The notes under the pieces were generated by a model. The model did not search any database and had not been told where the DNA came from. It saw only the letters and a program-made list of their open reading frames with translations. This document shows, piece after piece, positions 7,916-14,242 of a stretch of 44,422 nt of DNA. The position numbers and the translations under genes were made by a program. Source of the DNA: an uncultured Alphaproteobacteria bacterium (GTDB lineage: Bacteria; Pseudomonadota; Alphaproteobacteria; RF32; CAG-239). The DNA is taken from NCBI GenBank assembly GCA_904501925.1, contig CAJGCO010000014.1:1-44422 (forward strand), in the 5' to 3' direction. Every line of letters starts with the position of its first letter. Position 1 is the stretch's first letter.

Positions 7916-8127
7916 AGTAAATTTTATTTTTTAAATTATTATTCTAAATTATATTTGTTTAAATATAGAAGTATTATTACTTAAAATCAATACTTTTATA
8001 CCTTTATTTTTAACATGACAAAGATAAGCATAATTTTTCAATTATCCAAATATTTTATAGATTATTTTCATATTTTTTAATTAAAAAATTATTTTAAAAA
8101 TTAATTAAAATATTTTAATAATGTTTA

Positions 8128-8162
8128 TATATGCCCGTGACGGAGTATACTCTCCTACCATT
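8128..8162 (-). promoter_or_regulatory. leader element, copy 2 (sigma-factor leader)
   Basis: Partner of 5370-5404. The central GAGT-AT-ACTC palindrome differs from copy 1 by a paired change. It starts about 40 nt after the expected transcription start. Confidence 0.65.
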
Positions 8163-8202
8163 GTTACCAATGTCAGCCCCCAAACCTTTTTCGTTTGTAG
8201 TG

Positions 8203-8234
8203 CAAAGTTAATAATAATTTTTGATATATGCAAA
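8203..8234 (-). promoter_or_regulatory. Bacteroides-type promoter of the sigma-factor gene
   Basis: -7 TAACTTTG (8203-8210), 20-nt spacer, -33 TTTG (8231-8234). Confidence 0.78.
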
Positions 8235-8253
8235 TTTTTATAGAGAAATATAT

Positions 8254-8291
8254 AAAAAAAAATAAGGCCTATCATCACGACAGTCCTTATT
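8254..8291 (-). terminator. intrinsic terminator of an RNA-only transcript
   Basis: AATAAGG and CCTTATT pair around a 17-nt loop and are followed on the minus strand by a T9 run. No protein gene lies upstream until 8525, so it ends the structured non-coding RNA at 8292-8470. Confidence 0.75.
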
Positions 8292-8470
8292 CTTCATCTT
8301 ATCATCAGAAAACGAGATTTGAACTCACTATTTGAGGCTGAATTCTTTTCCAAATTTTACCTCCCTTATGCCCATCCTAAGGTTTTTGGGCTAGTCATAC
8401 TTTAATTAATATACAAATTATTAAAGCTTGCTGTACGTTTCCTTAATAAGAAAATAAATAAATATAATAT
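8292..8470 (-). ncRNA. unidentified structured RNA with a tRNA-type T-loop
   Basis: No reading frame. The minus strand contains GTGAGTTCAAATCTCGT, a consensus T-loop (TTCAAAT) on a stem with two wobble pairs, but I find no matching acceptor stem or D-arm. Further upstream are a GCCC/GGGC hairpin and a GAGGT/GCCTC pairing around a 20-nt loop. It may be a decayed or interrupted tRNA. A clean terminator follows, so it is probably transcribed. Confidence 0.4.
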
Positions 8471-8482
8471 TTAACTAAATTG

Positions 8483-8506
8483 AAAAACTATCATATGAAA
8501 GATAGC
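8483..8506 (-). terminator. intrinsic terminator after the micro-protein operon
   Basis: CTATC (8488-8492) pairs with GATAG (8501-8505) around an 8-nt loop, followed on the minus strand by TTTTT. Confidence 0.7.
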
Positions 8507-8524
8507 TTTTACAAAAGACAACGG

Positions 8525-8644
8525 TTACTTCTTCTGTGAGCCAGGCTTTGTATAACCTGGACCCTTCTTTGCGAGATTAGTATCATAATCCTTTACTCGT
8601 CCAGCAGCCTTTGCTGCTCTCTTACTCGGCTTTAAATATCCCAT
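8525..8644 (-). CDS. very small basic protein, 39 aa
   Basis: ATG to TAA, reading MGYLKPSKRAAKAAGRVKDY and onward, rich in Lys, Arg, Ala and Gly and ending SQKK. It shares a promoter and terminator with the 54-aa gene upstream. The composition suggests nucleic-acid or ribosome contact, but that is inference. Confidence 0.68.
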   Translation of the reverse strand: MGYLKPSKRAAKAAGRVKDYDTNLAKKGPGYTKPGSQKK

Positions 8645-8665
8645 AATTAAAAGTTTTAAAAATTG

Positions 8666-8830
8666 TTAAACATTCTTCTTACCTGCAATCAAATAACCAA
8701 TTACTGCAAATACGCCAAGCAATACGCCCAATACAGCAGCAGTTGTAGTATTACGACCCTGACTCTCGGCAAGCTTATAACAACCAAAACCACAGAGGGC
8801 CCAAACAATCAAACTCAATAGTGTCTCCAT
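8666..8830 (-). CDS. small membrane protein, 54 aa
   Basis: METLLSLIVWALCGFGCYKL forms a first hydrophobic helix and TTAAVLGVLLGVFAVIGYLI a second, with a GKKNV tail. First gene of a two-gene operon. A small phage membrane protein of unknown role. Holin-like topology is compatible, but no endolysin is nearby. Confidence 0.72.
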   Translation of the reverse strand: METLLSLIVWALCGFGCYKLAESQGRNTTTAAVLGVLLGVFAVIGYLIAGKKNV

Positions 8831-8888
8831 AAATTTTTAATTTTTTTTAATGTTAATATTATTTTTATTTCGTGTTTAAATTACATTG

Positions 8889-8920
8889 CAAATATACAAA
8901 CTTTATTTTTAATTTCCAAA
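8889..8920 (-). promoter_or_regulatory. Bacteroides-type promoter
   Basis: -7 TATATTTG (8889-8896), 20-nt spacer, -33 TTTG (8917-8920). Drives the 54- and 39-aa genes. Confidence 0.8.
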
Positions 8921-8996
8921 TATTTTTAGAAAAAAATTGCCCTTTTACTGGACTTTTTTGAAATTTAAGTTATATTTATAATAAAGACTTAAAATT

Positions 8997-9932
8997 ATGA
9001 GAGCAAACTATAACAAAGAGAACTTAATTGAAATAATAAAAAATAGTTATTCTATTTCTGATGTAGCAAGAAGCTTAGGATTAAAGCCTATGGGGTCTAA
9101 TTTTAATACGATAAGAAAATATATTGATTTATATAATATAGATATTTCTCATTTTACTGGACAAACTTGGAATAAAGATTTAATTTATTCTGAAAAGTCT
9201 GCCAGAATACCTTTAAGTGAAATCTTACAAGAAAATACTAATTTCAAGTCGGACCAATTAAAAAAACGATTAATAGCTGAAGGTATAAAAGAGTATAAAT
9301 GTGAAAAATGTGGTATAACAGAATGGTGCAATGAACCAATAACTTTAGAATTACATCATATAAATGGAAATCATTATGATAATAGATTAGAAAATCTTCA
9401 AATTTTATGTCCCAATTGTCATTCACAAACACGTACTTGGAAGAAACGAAAGAAAATCCAAACTGAGAAACCTAATATTTTTAAACAAGAATATATAAAA
9501 ATATGTCCAACATGTGGCAAAGAATTTAAAGCTGATAGAAATAATAGAGTATATTGTTCCCGTGAATGTTATAATAAAGAATTAGAAAAAAATAAAAAAA
9601 CTAAAAATTTTAATGAATCTGAATTAAAATATGCTATGACTTTATATAATGATATTGAAAGTTTAAGTAAACATTTTAATTTATCAAGAACAACTATTAG
9701 GAAAAGATTAAATGAATTTGGCTTATTAGAAGAGTTTAAATCTAAATATAATTTCAAAGCAAAGCCAATTTTACAATATGATATACATGGAAATTTTATA
9801 AAAGAATGGCCTTCTATTAATGATGCTGAAGAAACTTTAAAAATATTTAGTATTGGAAAATGTGCTAATTTACAAAGAAAAAGTGCTGGAGGCTATGTAT
9901 GGAGATATAAAAATGATGGGGAAGAAAATTAA
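8997..9932 (+). CDS. HNH homing endonuclease with NUMOD1-like C-terminus, 311 aa
   Basis: Cuts DNA at an intron- or gene-free allele so that repair copies the element. The HNH core has C102-x2-C105, then ELHHINGNHYDNRLENLQIL with catalytic H120-H121, closed by C138-x2-C141-H142. A second Cys4 finger follows (CPTCGKEF, then YCSREC). The C-terminal about 45 residues (ILQYDIHGNFIKEWPSINDA and GGYVWRYKND) match the NUMOD1 DNA-binding module. The N-terminus looks like a helix-turn-helix (SISDVARSLGLKPMG). It is on the plus strand, opposite its neighbours, and ends 17 nt before the interrupted tRNA, as expected for a homing gene near its intron. Confidence 0.9.
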   Translation: MRANYNKENLIEIIKNSYSISDVARSLGLKPMGSNFNTIRKYIDLYNIDISHFTGQTWNKDLIYSEKSARIPLSEILQENTNFKSDQLKKRLIAEGIKEYKCEKCGITEWCNEPITLELHHINGNHYDNRLENLQILCPNCHSQTRTWKKRKKIQTEKPNIFKQEYIKICPTCGKEFKADRNNRVYCSRECYNKELEKNKKTKNFNESELKYAMTLYNDIESLSKHFNLSRTTIRKRLNEFGLLEEFKSKYNFKAKPILQYDIHGNFIKEWPSINDAEETLKIFSIGKCANLQRKSAGGYVWRYKNDGEEN

Positions 9933-9948
9933 TTCTTCCCCACTTTTG

Positions 9949-10432
9949 TAGCGCCACTCGGACTCGAACCGAGATAGGTTTTACCCCAGAGGATTGTTGA
10001 CAGTATGGGGTACAAACCCATCATAGTTTATATTACTGTCAAAATCCGATTTTTTAGAACAGTTTTCTCTGCTAATTAAGTCCTCCGTGTCTCATACCAC
10101 TATAGTTTTCACTACCAATGTTTTTCATTGTTTGTGGTCTGGAATTAACCTTCACAAATACCTGTGCGTTCCATCAATTCTCTACACCTTCAAAAGATAA
10201 TATTATCTTAAGCTTGGCTCGGTATCAATCTCTATCCATTATTAATAATGGATGTAACCTCTCTTATTAAAATATCAATATTAATATTTTAAATATCGTA
10301 GCTCATTCGTTCGACTTACTAATAAAAATTATGCGACCTTATTTATCAGAAACTTAATTCCCGCTACTACCGACTTTGAAACGTTTTACCAATTAAGGTA
10401 GGCAAACATTTTACCAATTCCACCATGGCGCC
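9949..10432 (-). tRNA. tRNA gene interrupted by a probable group I intron
   Basis: The 5' half has acceptor GGCGCCA and a D-arm with GGAATTGGTAAA. The 3' half has T-arm CTCGG-TTCGAGT-CCGAG and acceptor TGGCGCT, so the ends pair over 7 bp with one G-U. About 400 nt lies between. On the minus strand it shows a group I core: P-like GTAGCGGG pairing as P4 with GCTAC (complement of 10297-10304), R-like GTGTAGAGAATTGATGG, S-like GGTTAATTCC (complement of 10141-10150) giving P7, and a P9-type hairpin pair (GACAGT with ACTGTC). IGS-like GGTAAAACG mimics the 3' anticodon-stem strand. I cannot fix the splice sites, so the amino acid is unassigned. The D-arm resembles leucine tRNAs, but its stem pairs poorly. 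Confidence 0.7.
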
Positions 10433-10465
10433 ATAATATAAAAGAACTTCGTTTTAATTACATTG

Positions 10466-10497
10466 CAAATATACAAATTTTATTTTTAATTTCCAAA
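10466..10497 (-). promoter_or_regulatory. Bacteroides-type promoter for the interrupted tRNA
   Basis: -7 TATATTTG (10466-10473), 20-nt spacer, -33 TTTG (10494-10497). The tRNA begins 34 nt beyond. Confidence 0.8.
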
Positions 10498-10510
10498 TAT
10501 TTTTAGAAAA

Positions 10511-10620
10511 AAATTACACAAAATAATAGGGTGGATTCGCACTATCCTTACTCGACTCACAGTCGACCCTTAGTTTTCTGCAAAAAACTGTTTAGCAACC
10601 TGTACTTACCGTTAAACTAC
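10511..10620 (-). ncRNA. tRNA-like RNA, degenerate or interrupted
   Basis: The minus strand starts with a D-arm-like TAGTTTAACGGTAAG, then shows hairpins AGTTTT/AAAACT and TCGACT/AGTCGA, and ends in a T-arm-like GGATAGTGCGAATCC. The second hairpin resembles a class II variable arm and TTGCTAA could hold a GCU (Ser) anticodon. I find no matching acceptor stem. A pseudo-tRNA or a tRNA with an insertion are both possible. Confidence 0.4.
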
Positions 10621-10634
10621 GTTTTTTGTATAAT

Positions 10635-10805
10635 TTATACTAAAACTAAATTAAGTATTTCATTTAGGTCTTCATCAGAAATATTTGGAATTCTTGATTT
10701 AATTTCATAGATTACTTCGACTTTCCATCGAGAATCTATTAGGTCAGACCATCCCTGTTCCTGAAGGCATAGAAGACCTTCTCTTACAATATCTTTATTA
10801 CACAT
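10635..10805 (-). CDS. hypothetical protein, 56 aa
   Basis: Starts at an ATG overlapping the previous gene's last codons and stop (10798-10805). A longer in-frame extension into that gene is a shadow. The end, RIPNISDEDLNEILNLVLV, is an amphipathic helix. No family recognised. Confidence 0.68.
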   Translation of the reverse strand: MCNKDIVREGLLCLQEQGWSDLIDSRWKVEVIYEIKSRIPNISDEDLNEILNLVLV

Positions 10806-10998
10806 AATCTTGAACATTCTCAAAATAATCCATGGATTCAATAACAAGTCCATGAAGCTTTTCCCACTCATCTCTTGTAACAATAAGAATCTGGTCACCC
10901 AATGTTAACTGGTAAACACTATCACCTTGAGGTTTATACTCATCCAACTTCATTTCAAAGTCATATGTTCCCTCGAAAATACTTGTTTTAATTTCCAT
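10798..10998 (-). CDS. hypothetical protein, 66 aa
   Basis: MEIKTSIFEGTYDFEMKLDE and then QLTLGDQILIVTRDEWEKL suggest a small beta-rich fold. It lies 5 nt after the HNH gene and overlaps the next gene by 8 nt, so the three form one transcript. Confidence 0.78.
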   Translation of the reverse strand: MEIKTSIFEGTYDFEMKLDEYKPQGDSVYQLTLGDQILIVTRDEWEKLHGLVIESMDYFENVQDYV

Positions 10999-11003
10999 AA
11001 ATT

Positions 11004-11609
11004 TTAATTATTAAAGTTTTTTCTATTATAAGTTTTATTAGCTCCTCTAATAACTCTTGTAATTTTTCTAGTTATACCAAAAAAATTAGCTACTTTATCC
11101 CAAGATTTTAACTCATTATATTTTTCATTAATTTCTTCTAAACTTGGATAATGTGAAATATTATTACGACATTCTTTTGAACAAAAACGTTTATCTCGAC
11201 CATATGGCATTTCTTTACCACATCTTTCACAAATCATTGTTTTAGGTTCTTTTATTGGTAAACCATTTTTGTATTTTTTGTTTTCATTTTCAATGATATT
11301 TTCCACTTTTTCTAATACTTGAGATAACTCCATATCTTCATGATGTATTTCGGCATGACAATTAGCGCATAATAACATACATTTATTTACTTCTTTATAA
11401 AGAGTATCCATATTTGTGGATGAAAGTCTTCTTACATCAAGTTTAATTTCTTTTTCTTCAGGATTTATATGATGAAATTGTAAAGCCGCTATATTTTTAT
11501 TGTAGCCACATTTTTCACATTTACCACCTTTATACTCAACTAATTCTAATTTTCTTTTTATACCTCTTTCCTTTTGTCTAGGATAAGTATTAAATTTTTG
11601 TCTTGCCAT
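11004..11609 (-). CDS. HNH endonuclease, 201 aa
   Basis: HNH core with C31-x2-C34, LQFHHINP (H46-H47), and C81-x2-C84-H85 in LLCANCHAEIHH. A second Cys4 finger (CERCGKEMPYGRDKRFCSKEC) and a C-terminal helix-turn-helix-like segment (SWDKVANFFGITRKITRVIR) supply DNA binding. It lies between tRNA-Ile and the tRNA-like gene at 10511, a usual place for a free-standing homing endonuclease. Read from the tRNA-Ile promoter. Confidence 0.88.
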   Translation of the reverse strand: MARQKFNTYPRQKERGIKRKLELVEYKGGKCEKCGYNKNIAALQFHHINPEEKEIKLDVRRLSSTNMDTLYKEVNKCMLLCANCHAEIHHEDMELSQVLEKVENIIENENKKYKNGLPIKEPKTMICERCGKEMPYGRDKRFCSKECRNNISHYPSLEEINEKYNELKSWDKVANFFGITRKITRVIRGANKTYNRKNFNN

Positions 11610-11689
11610 AATGTTCTTTTTTATATAAATAGTACCTTAACTCAAAAAAGTAAAGAATATATTCATAAAACAAAAAATATGGTACTTAG

Positions 11690-11762
11690 TTGGGGGTGTG
11701 GGACTTGAACCCACGACTCCGAAGGTATAAGCTTCGTGCTCTGACCACTGAACTAACCCCCA
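11690..11762 (-). tRNA. tRNA-Ile(UAU)
   Basis: Complete cloverleaf: acceptor TGGGGGT/ACCCCCA, D-stem GTTC/GAGC, anticodon stem CGAAG/CTTCG with loop CTTATAC (anticodon UAU, reads AUA), T-arm GTGGG-TTCAAGT-CCCAC. Discriminator A, no encoded CCA. AUA is common in this AT-rich genome, so supplementation is plausible. Confidence 0.93.
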
Positions 11763-11784
11763 ATATTCTTTAAAAATTACACTG

Positions 11785-11816
11785 CAAATATACAAACAAT
11801 TTTTTAATTATCCAAA
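11785..11816 (-). promoter_or_regulatory. Bacteroides-type promoter for the tRNA-Ile transcript
   Basis: -7 TATATTTG (11785-11792), 20-nt spacer, -33 TTTG (11813-11816). tRNA-Ile begins 23 nt beyond. Confidence 0.82.
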
Positions 11817-11849
11817 TATTTTGCAATAAAAATTTAAAATATTTTTTAG

Positions 11850-11978
11850 TAGGAGTCATTGGGTACGAACCAATTTCTTCAACACTATTGATAGAATTAG
11901 AAAGGAGGAGTTTTGGGATATTCTATCAACGCTCAGCCCGAATGATTTGTGTTGCTGTCCTACATAGACGAGACTCCT
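11850..11978 (-). ncRNA. tRNA-like RNA with the anticodon loop replaced by a long hairpin
   Basis: Acceptor AGGAGTC/GACTCCT (7 bp), D-stem GTC/GAC, anticodon-type stem CAACAC/GTGTTG, T-arm ATTGG-TTCGTAC-CCAAT and discriminator A are all intact. Instead of a 7-nt loop there are about 64 nt, including a 10-bp hairpin TTGATAGAAT/ATTCTATCAA (11888-11897 with 11920-11929). No choice of exon ends gives a normal U33 and anticodon, and the D-loop lacks the usual GG. It lies 4 nt after a GTACGC palindrome. It could be an intron-bearing tRNA of unknown type or a tRNA-shaped non-decoding RNA. Confidence 0.6.
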
Positions 11979-11982
11979 TAGG

Positions 11983-11998
11983 GTACGCAATTGCGTAT
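11983..11998. repeat. palindrome GTACGCANNTGCGTAC, copy 2 (centre AT)
   Basis: Sits between the Tad2 stop codon (2 nt away) and the 5' end of the tRNA-like RNA (4 nt away), as an excision or processing signal would. Confidence 0.78.
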
Positions 11999-11999
11999 A

Positions 12000-12281
12000 T
12001 TAATATTCAACTACGAACCAGTCTTCTGCAAACATATCAGTTTGCGTGGGCACCCAACCAGTCATCACCTTATTATCTGCTGTCTTCATACAGATAGTTG
12101 GGAGGCCGATAATTGAACCATCATTATTCTCACAGAGAGATTTCAGGATAGGGTCCTTACAGAACTCTGTCTTAATTTCAAAACCTTGCTTGAGCCAAAG
12201 GTGCATATTCTTTCCATTCCAGCCCTGACGAGCTACCAGGCTACCATTCTTAAGCTGTTCAAGTGCCTGGCCAAAATTCAT
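12000..12281 (-). CDS. tad2: Tad2-like (DUF2829) anti-Thoeris protein, 93 aa
   Basis: The DUF2829 pattern runs end to end: MNFGQALEQLKNGSLVARQG, WNGKNMHLWL, then ICMKTADNKVMTGW and TQTDMFAEDWFVVE. Phage members called Tad2 bind and sequester the cyclic ADP-ribose signal of the Thoeris defence, so that ThsA is not activated. Function here is inferred from family membership, and some DUF2829 proteins are untested. The ATG at 12281, 2 nt after the previous stop, matches the usual MNFG start. An ATG at 12290 would add three residues. It shares a transcript with tRNA-Arg. Confidence 0.85.
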   Translation of the reverse strand: MNFGQALEQLKNGSLVARQGWNGKNMHLWLKQGFEIKTEFCKDPILKSLCENNDGSIIGLPTICMKTADNKVMTGWVPTQTDMFAEDWFVVEY

Positions 12282-12283
12282 AT

Positions 12284-12571
12284 TTACCATGTTATTGTAT
12301 AATATTTATTATTAATAGTTATTTTATAACCTAAAAATTTTAAAATGGTTTTAATATCAGTTGTCTCTAATAGGTTATACAATTCTGGTTTATTATTATT
12401 ATTAATAAAGAGAGCTGTATTACCCTTTGAAGCCATAGATTCTATTTCAGCTTCAAATATACTGAGAGCTATCTCATTATCTTGCTTATTAAGAAGATTT
12501 TCCAGTGTAGTTATTCTTACCGTATCTTCATATTTCTTTACGTTTTCTCTAGCTTGTTCTGCTGTATACAT
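12284..12571 (-). CDS. hypothetical phage protein, 95 aa
   Basis: The pattern MYTAEQARENVKKYED, a helix with ESMASKGNTALFI, then LKFLGYKITINNKYYTITW is that of a frequent small phage family of unknown role (a helical N-terminus, then GYK and a final ISW/ITW strand). The ATG at 12571 is used because a longer frame starts at a TTG inside tRNA-Arg. Confidence 0.8.
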   Translation of the reverse strand: MYTAEQARENVKKYEDTVRITTLENLLNKQDNEIALSIFEAEIESMASKGNTALFINNNNKPELYNLLETTDIKTILKFLGYKITINNKYYTITW

Positions 12572-12589
12572 ATAATACTTTATTACTGG

Positions 12590-12662
12590 TAACCCCAACA
12601 GGACTCCAACCTGTAACCTTTTCTTAGGAGGAAAAAATTTTCTGCTGTTAAACTATAGGGTC
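12590..12662 (-). tRNA. tRNA-Arg(CCU)
   Basis: Acceptor GACCCTA/TGGGGTT, anticodon stem TTTTC/GAAAA with loop CTCCTAA (anticodon CCU, reads AGG), T-arm ACAGG-TTGGAGT-CCTGT. Discriminator A is followed by an encoded CCA, unlike the other tRNAs here. The D-arm is weak (GTT, then TAACAGCAG), so folding should be checked. Confidence 0.82.
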
Positions 12663-12672
12663 ATTATTTTTT

Positions 12673-12797
12673 GTCGGGAGCCCAGGAATCGAACCGTGGA
12701 CTAACTGCACCCATTGCATTAATATAATAGTTGCTGTAGGTTTTCTTACTCAGAAAGCTCAGAATATAAGCCGTGCTACCATTACACTAACTCCCGA
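12673..12797 (-). ncRNA. tRNA-like RNA with an enlarged central domain
   Basis: Acceptor TCGGGAG/CTCCCGA (7 bp), D-arm GTG-TAATGGTAG-CAC and a T-arm with TTCGATT are clear. The T-stem carries a bulged C (CCA-C-GG with CC-TGG). Between the D- and T-arms lie about 75 nt where a class I tRNA has about 22. Local hairpins include TTTCT/AGAAA. No canonical anticodon stem can be drawn. Interrupted tRNA, decayed tRNA or tRNA-shaped regulator. Confidence 0.5.
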
Positions 12798-12802
12798 AAT
12801 TT

Positions 12803-12820
12803 GGGGACGCAATTGCGTAT
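12803..12820. repeat. palindrome GTACGCANNTGCGTAC, copy 3 (centre AT)
   Basis: The left arm is GGGGACGC in place of GGGTACGC. It lies 5 nt upstream of the tRNA-like RNA at 12797, mirroring copy 2. A decayed further copy with two GCGTCC arms lies at about 12855-12885. Confidence 0.72.
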
Positions 12821-12911
12821 ATAAAATTGATGTCCTTCCATAAATCCAAAAATACCCCTAACTGCGTCCGAAAATATGCGTCCCCTTAAATATTCATTAA
12901 ATAATTCGTTG

Positions 12912-12943
12912 CAAATATACAAATATTATTTTAATTATCCAAG
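12912..12943 (-). promoter_or_regulatory. Bacteroides-type promoter for the tRNA-Arg/Tad2 transcript
   Basis: -7 TATATTTG (12912-12919), 20-nt spacer, -33 with one mismatch (CTTG, complement of 12940-12943). The first RNA begins 115 nt beyond. The leader contains the decayed palindrome. Confidence 0.7.
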
Positions 12944-13462
12944 CAAATCGAAAATTAATTTTGCAATTTTATCCCAATCATCTGAAAATAAATCTACAAA
13001 CTTGCTATCGACCAATTTGGTTAAAATATCCTCAATCTTTTTAGCATCACCAAGAAGCATCTCATCCAAGAATGCTTTCTTCATTTCGTGCATATCTATA
13101 TAAGACATTACTGTTTTATTCTTTGTTAAGATAATATAATTGATAATATCATCATAAGAAAAGAATTTAAATAGGTCGAAACAGAAACTTGAAATAAGCA
13201 TATGCTTATTAGGGTTTGAAATATCAAAAGTAAAGAACTTATGATTTAGGTCAAACTCATCGTGATTGGTAAGATGTAGTATATTCATTGGTCTTTCATT
13301 CTGTAATACTGCATCAATCTTATTCATATGATATATCTGATTAGTACCCATTCGTGTAGAGTCCATCTCATTCCAGATTTCAATAACTTTATCCTCTGGC
13401 ATATAATCGACCAATACACACTGAATAAAGTCAATTTTAGCGGCGTTTATAGATACTTTCAT
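12935..13462 (-). CDS. hypothetical phage protein, 175 aa, paralogue of the next gene upstream
   Basis: The layout VDYMPEDKVIEIWNEMDS, an IYHMNKIDAVLQNERP segment, a beta-rich middle and SDDWDKIAKLIFDLL at the end recurs in the 13970 gene. I know it as a widespread small-protein family of gut phages (LWNEY, then IYSMDDFDE), function unknown. The ATG at 13462 follows the upstream stop by 1 nt. An in-frame TTG slightly upstream is not needed. Confidence 0.82.
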   Translation of the reverse strand: MKVSINAAKIDFIQCVLVDYMPEDKVIEIWNEMDSTRMGTNQIYHMNKIDAVLQNERPMNILHLTNHDEFDLNHKFFTFDISNPNKHMLISSFCFDLFKFFSYDDIINYIILTKNKTVMSYIDMHEMKKAFLDEMLLGDAKKIEDILTKLVDSKFVDLFSDDWDKIAKLIFDLLG

Positions 13463-13463
13463 A

Positions 13464-13970
13464 TTATTTTCCAATTAGTTTGTTAATAAGTCCAATTAAA
13501 TCATTCCAATCATCGGTGATGACATTTACAAATCCAAATGCCTTAATATCTTCAAGAACATTAGCGGCACAACCATTTTTATCGTCACATAGTCTAACGA
13601 TTTCCTGCATAAACTCTTTCTCATAATACTTTAACTTATCCCATTTTGATTTGATAAGGTAATCTGCCAAATCTACAAATGAGAAATAGTCAAACTCATC
13701 AAGTGTATTAAAACACATAAGACGACCACCATAGAAAGAGAAATAAATCTTTTTAAGACTAAACTCGTTTTCACATTGAGAAACATACATAGCAATTTCA
13801 GCAGGTGTATTATTTCTCAATACGATATTGAAATCAGACATTGGATAGATTATTGTGTCTAACCCTTCATCGTTACACATATTATTCCAAAGGTCAATGA
13901 TATCAACCATAGGAATCTCCTCTAACAAAATATCTTGAACAAGATTATTTTTATTCTTATTGTAATTCAT
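13464..13970 (-). CDS. hypothetical phage protein, 168 aa, paralogue of the 13462 gene
   Basis: Same architecture: VDIIDLWNNMCNDEGLDTII, YPMSDFNIVLRNNTPAEIA, a beta-rich centre (KKIYFSFYGGRLMCFN) and closing TDDWNDLIGLINKLIG. The tandem copies imply local duplication. Third gene from the 14646 promoter. Confidence 0.83.
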   Translation of the reverse strand: MNYNKNKNNLVQDILLEEIPMVDIIDLWNNMCNDEGLDTIIYPMSDFNIVLRNNTPAEIAMYVSQCENEFSLKKIYFSFYGGRLMCFNTLDEFDYFSFVDLADYLIKSKWDKLKYYEKEFMQEIVRLCDDKNGCAANVLEDIKAFGFVNVITDDWNDLIGLINKLIGK

Positions 13971-13987
13971 ATTGAAAAGCGTTTTAA

Positions 13988-14191
13988 TTAGTCGTCTATT
14001 TTTAAAACTTTATTCTTAATCTTTGGAATTTTAAGTAATAATAACATAATTGTTATTATCATCATTAAAATGAATTGAACTAAATCATTTGTTTCGTAGT
14101 AACTATATATACCACCCACTAATGTTACAATCCAAAGTGAAGAAAAGAATTTTTCAAAAAATAGATATATAAAAATCAAAATATCCTCCAT
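13988..14191 (-). CDS. small membrane protein, 67 aa
   Basis: Hydrophobic segments at about 4-28 (ILIFIYLFFEKFFSSLWIVT) and 37-54 (VQFILMMIITIMLLLLKI) with a basic tail KIPKIKNKVLKIDD. Between the palindrome at 14212 and the paralogue pair. Function unknown. Confidence 0.75.
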   Translation of the reverse strand: MEDILIFIYLFFEKFFSSLWIVTLVGGIYSYYETNDLVQFILMMIITIMLLLLKIPKIKNKVLKIDD

Positions 14192-14211
14192 AAAAAATAT
14201 TTGTTTTTAAT

Positions 14212-14233
14212 GGGATACGCAAATGCATACCCC
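14212..14233. repeat. palindrome GTACGCANNTGCGTAC, copy 4 (centre AA, imperfect)
   Basis: GGGATACGC pairs with GCATACCCC with two A-C mismatches. It lies between the stop of the 124-aa gene and the next start codon. Confidence 0.65.
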
Positions 14234-14242
14234 ATAGTTTAT

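Noticed and set aside
11850..11978. A tmRNA
   Set aside because: No alanine-type acceptor (no G3-U70 pair), no tag reading frame, and the RNA is far too short.
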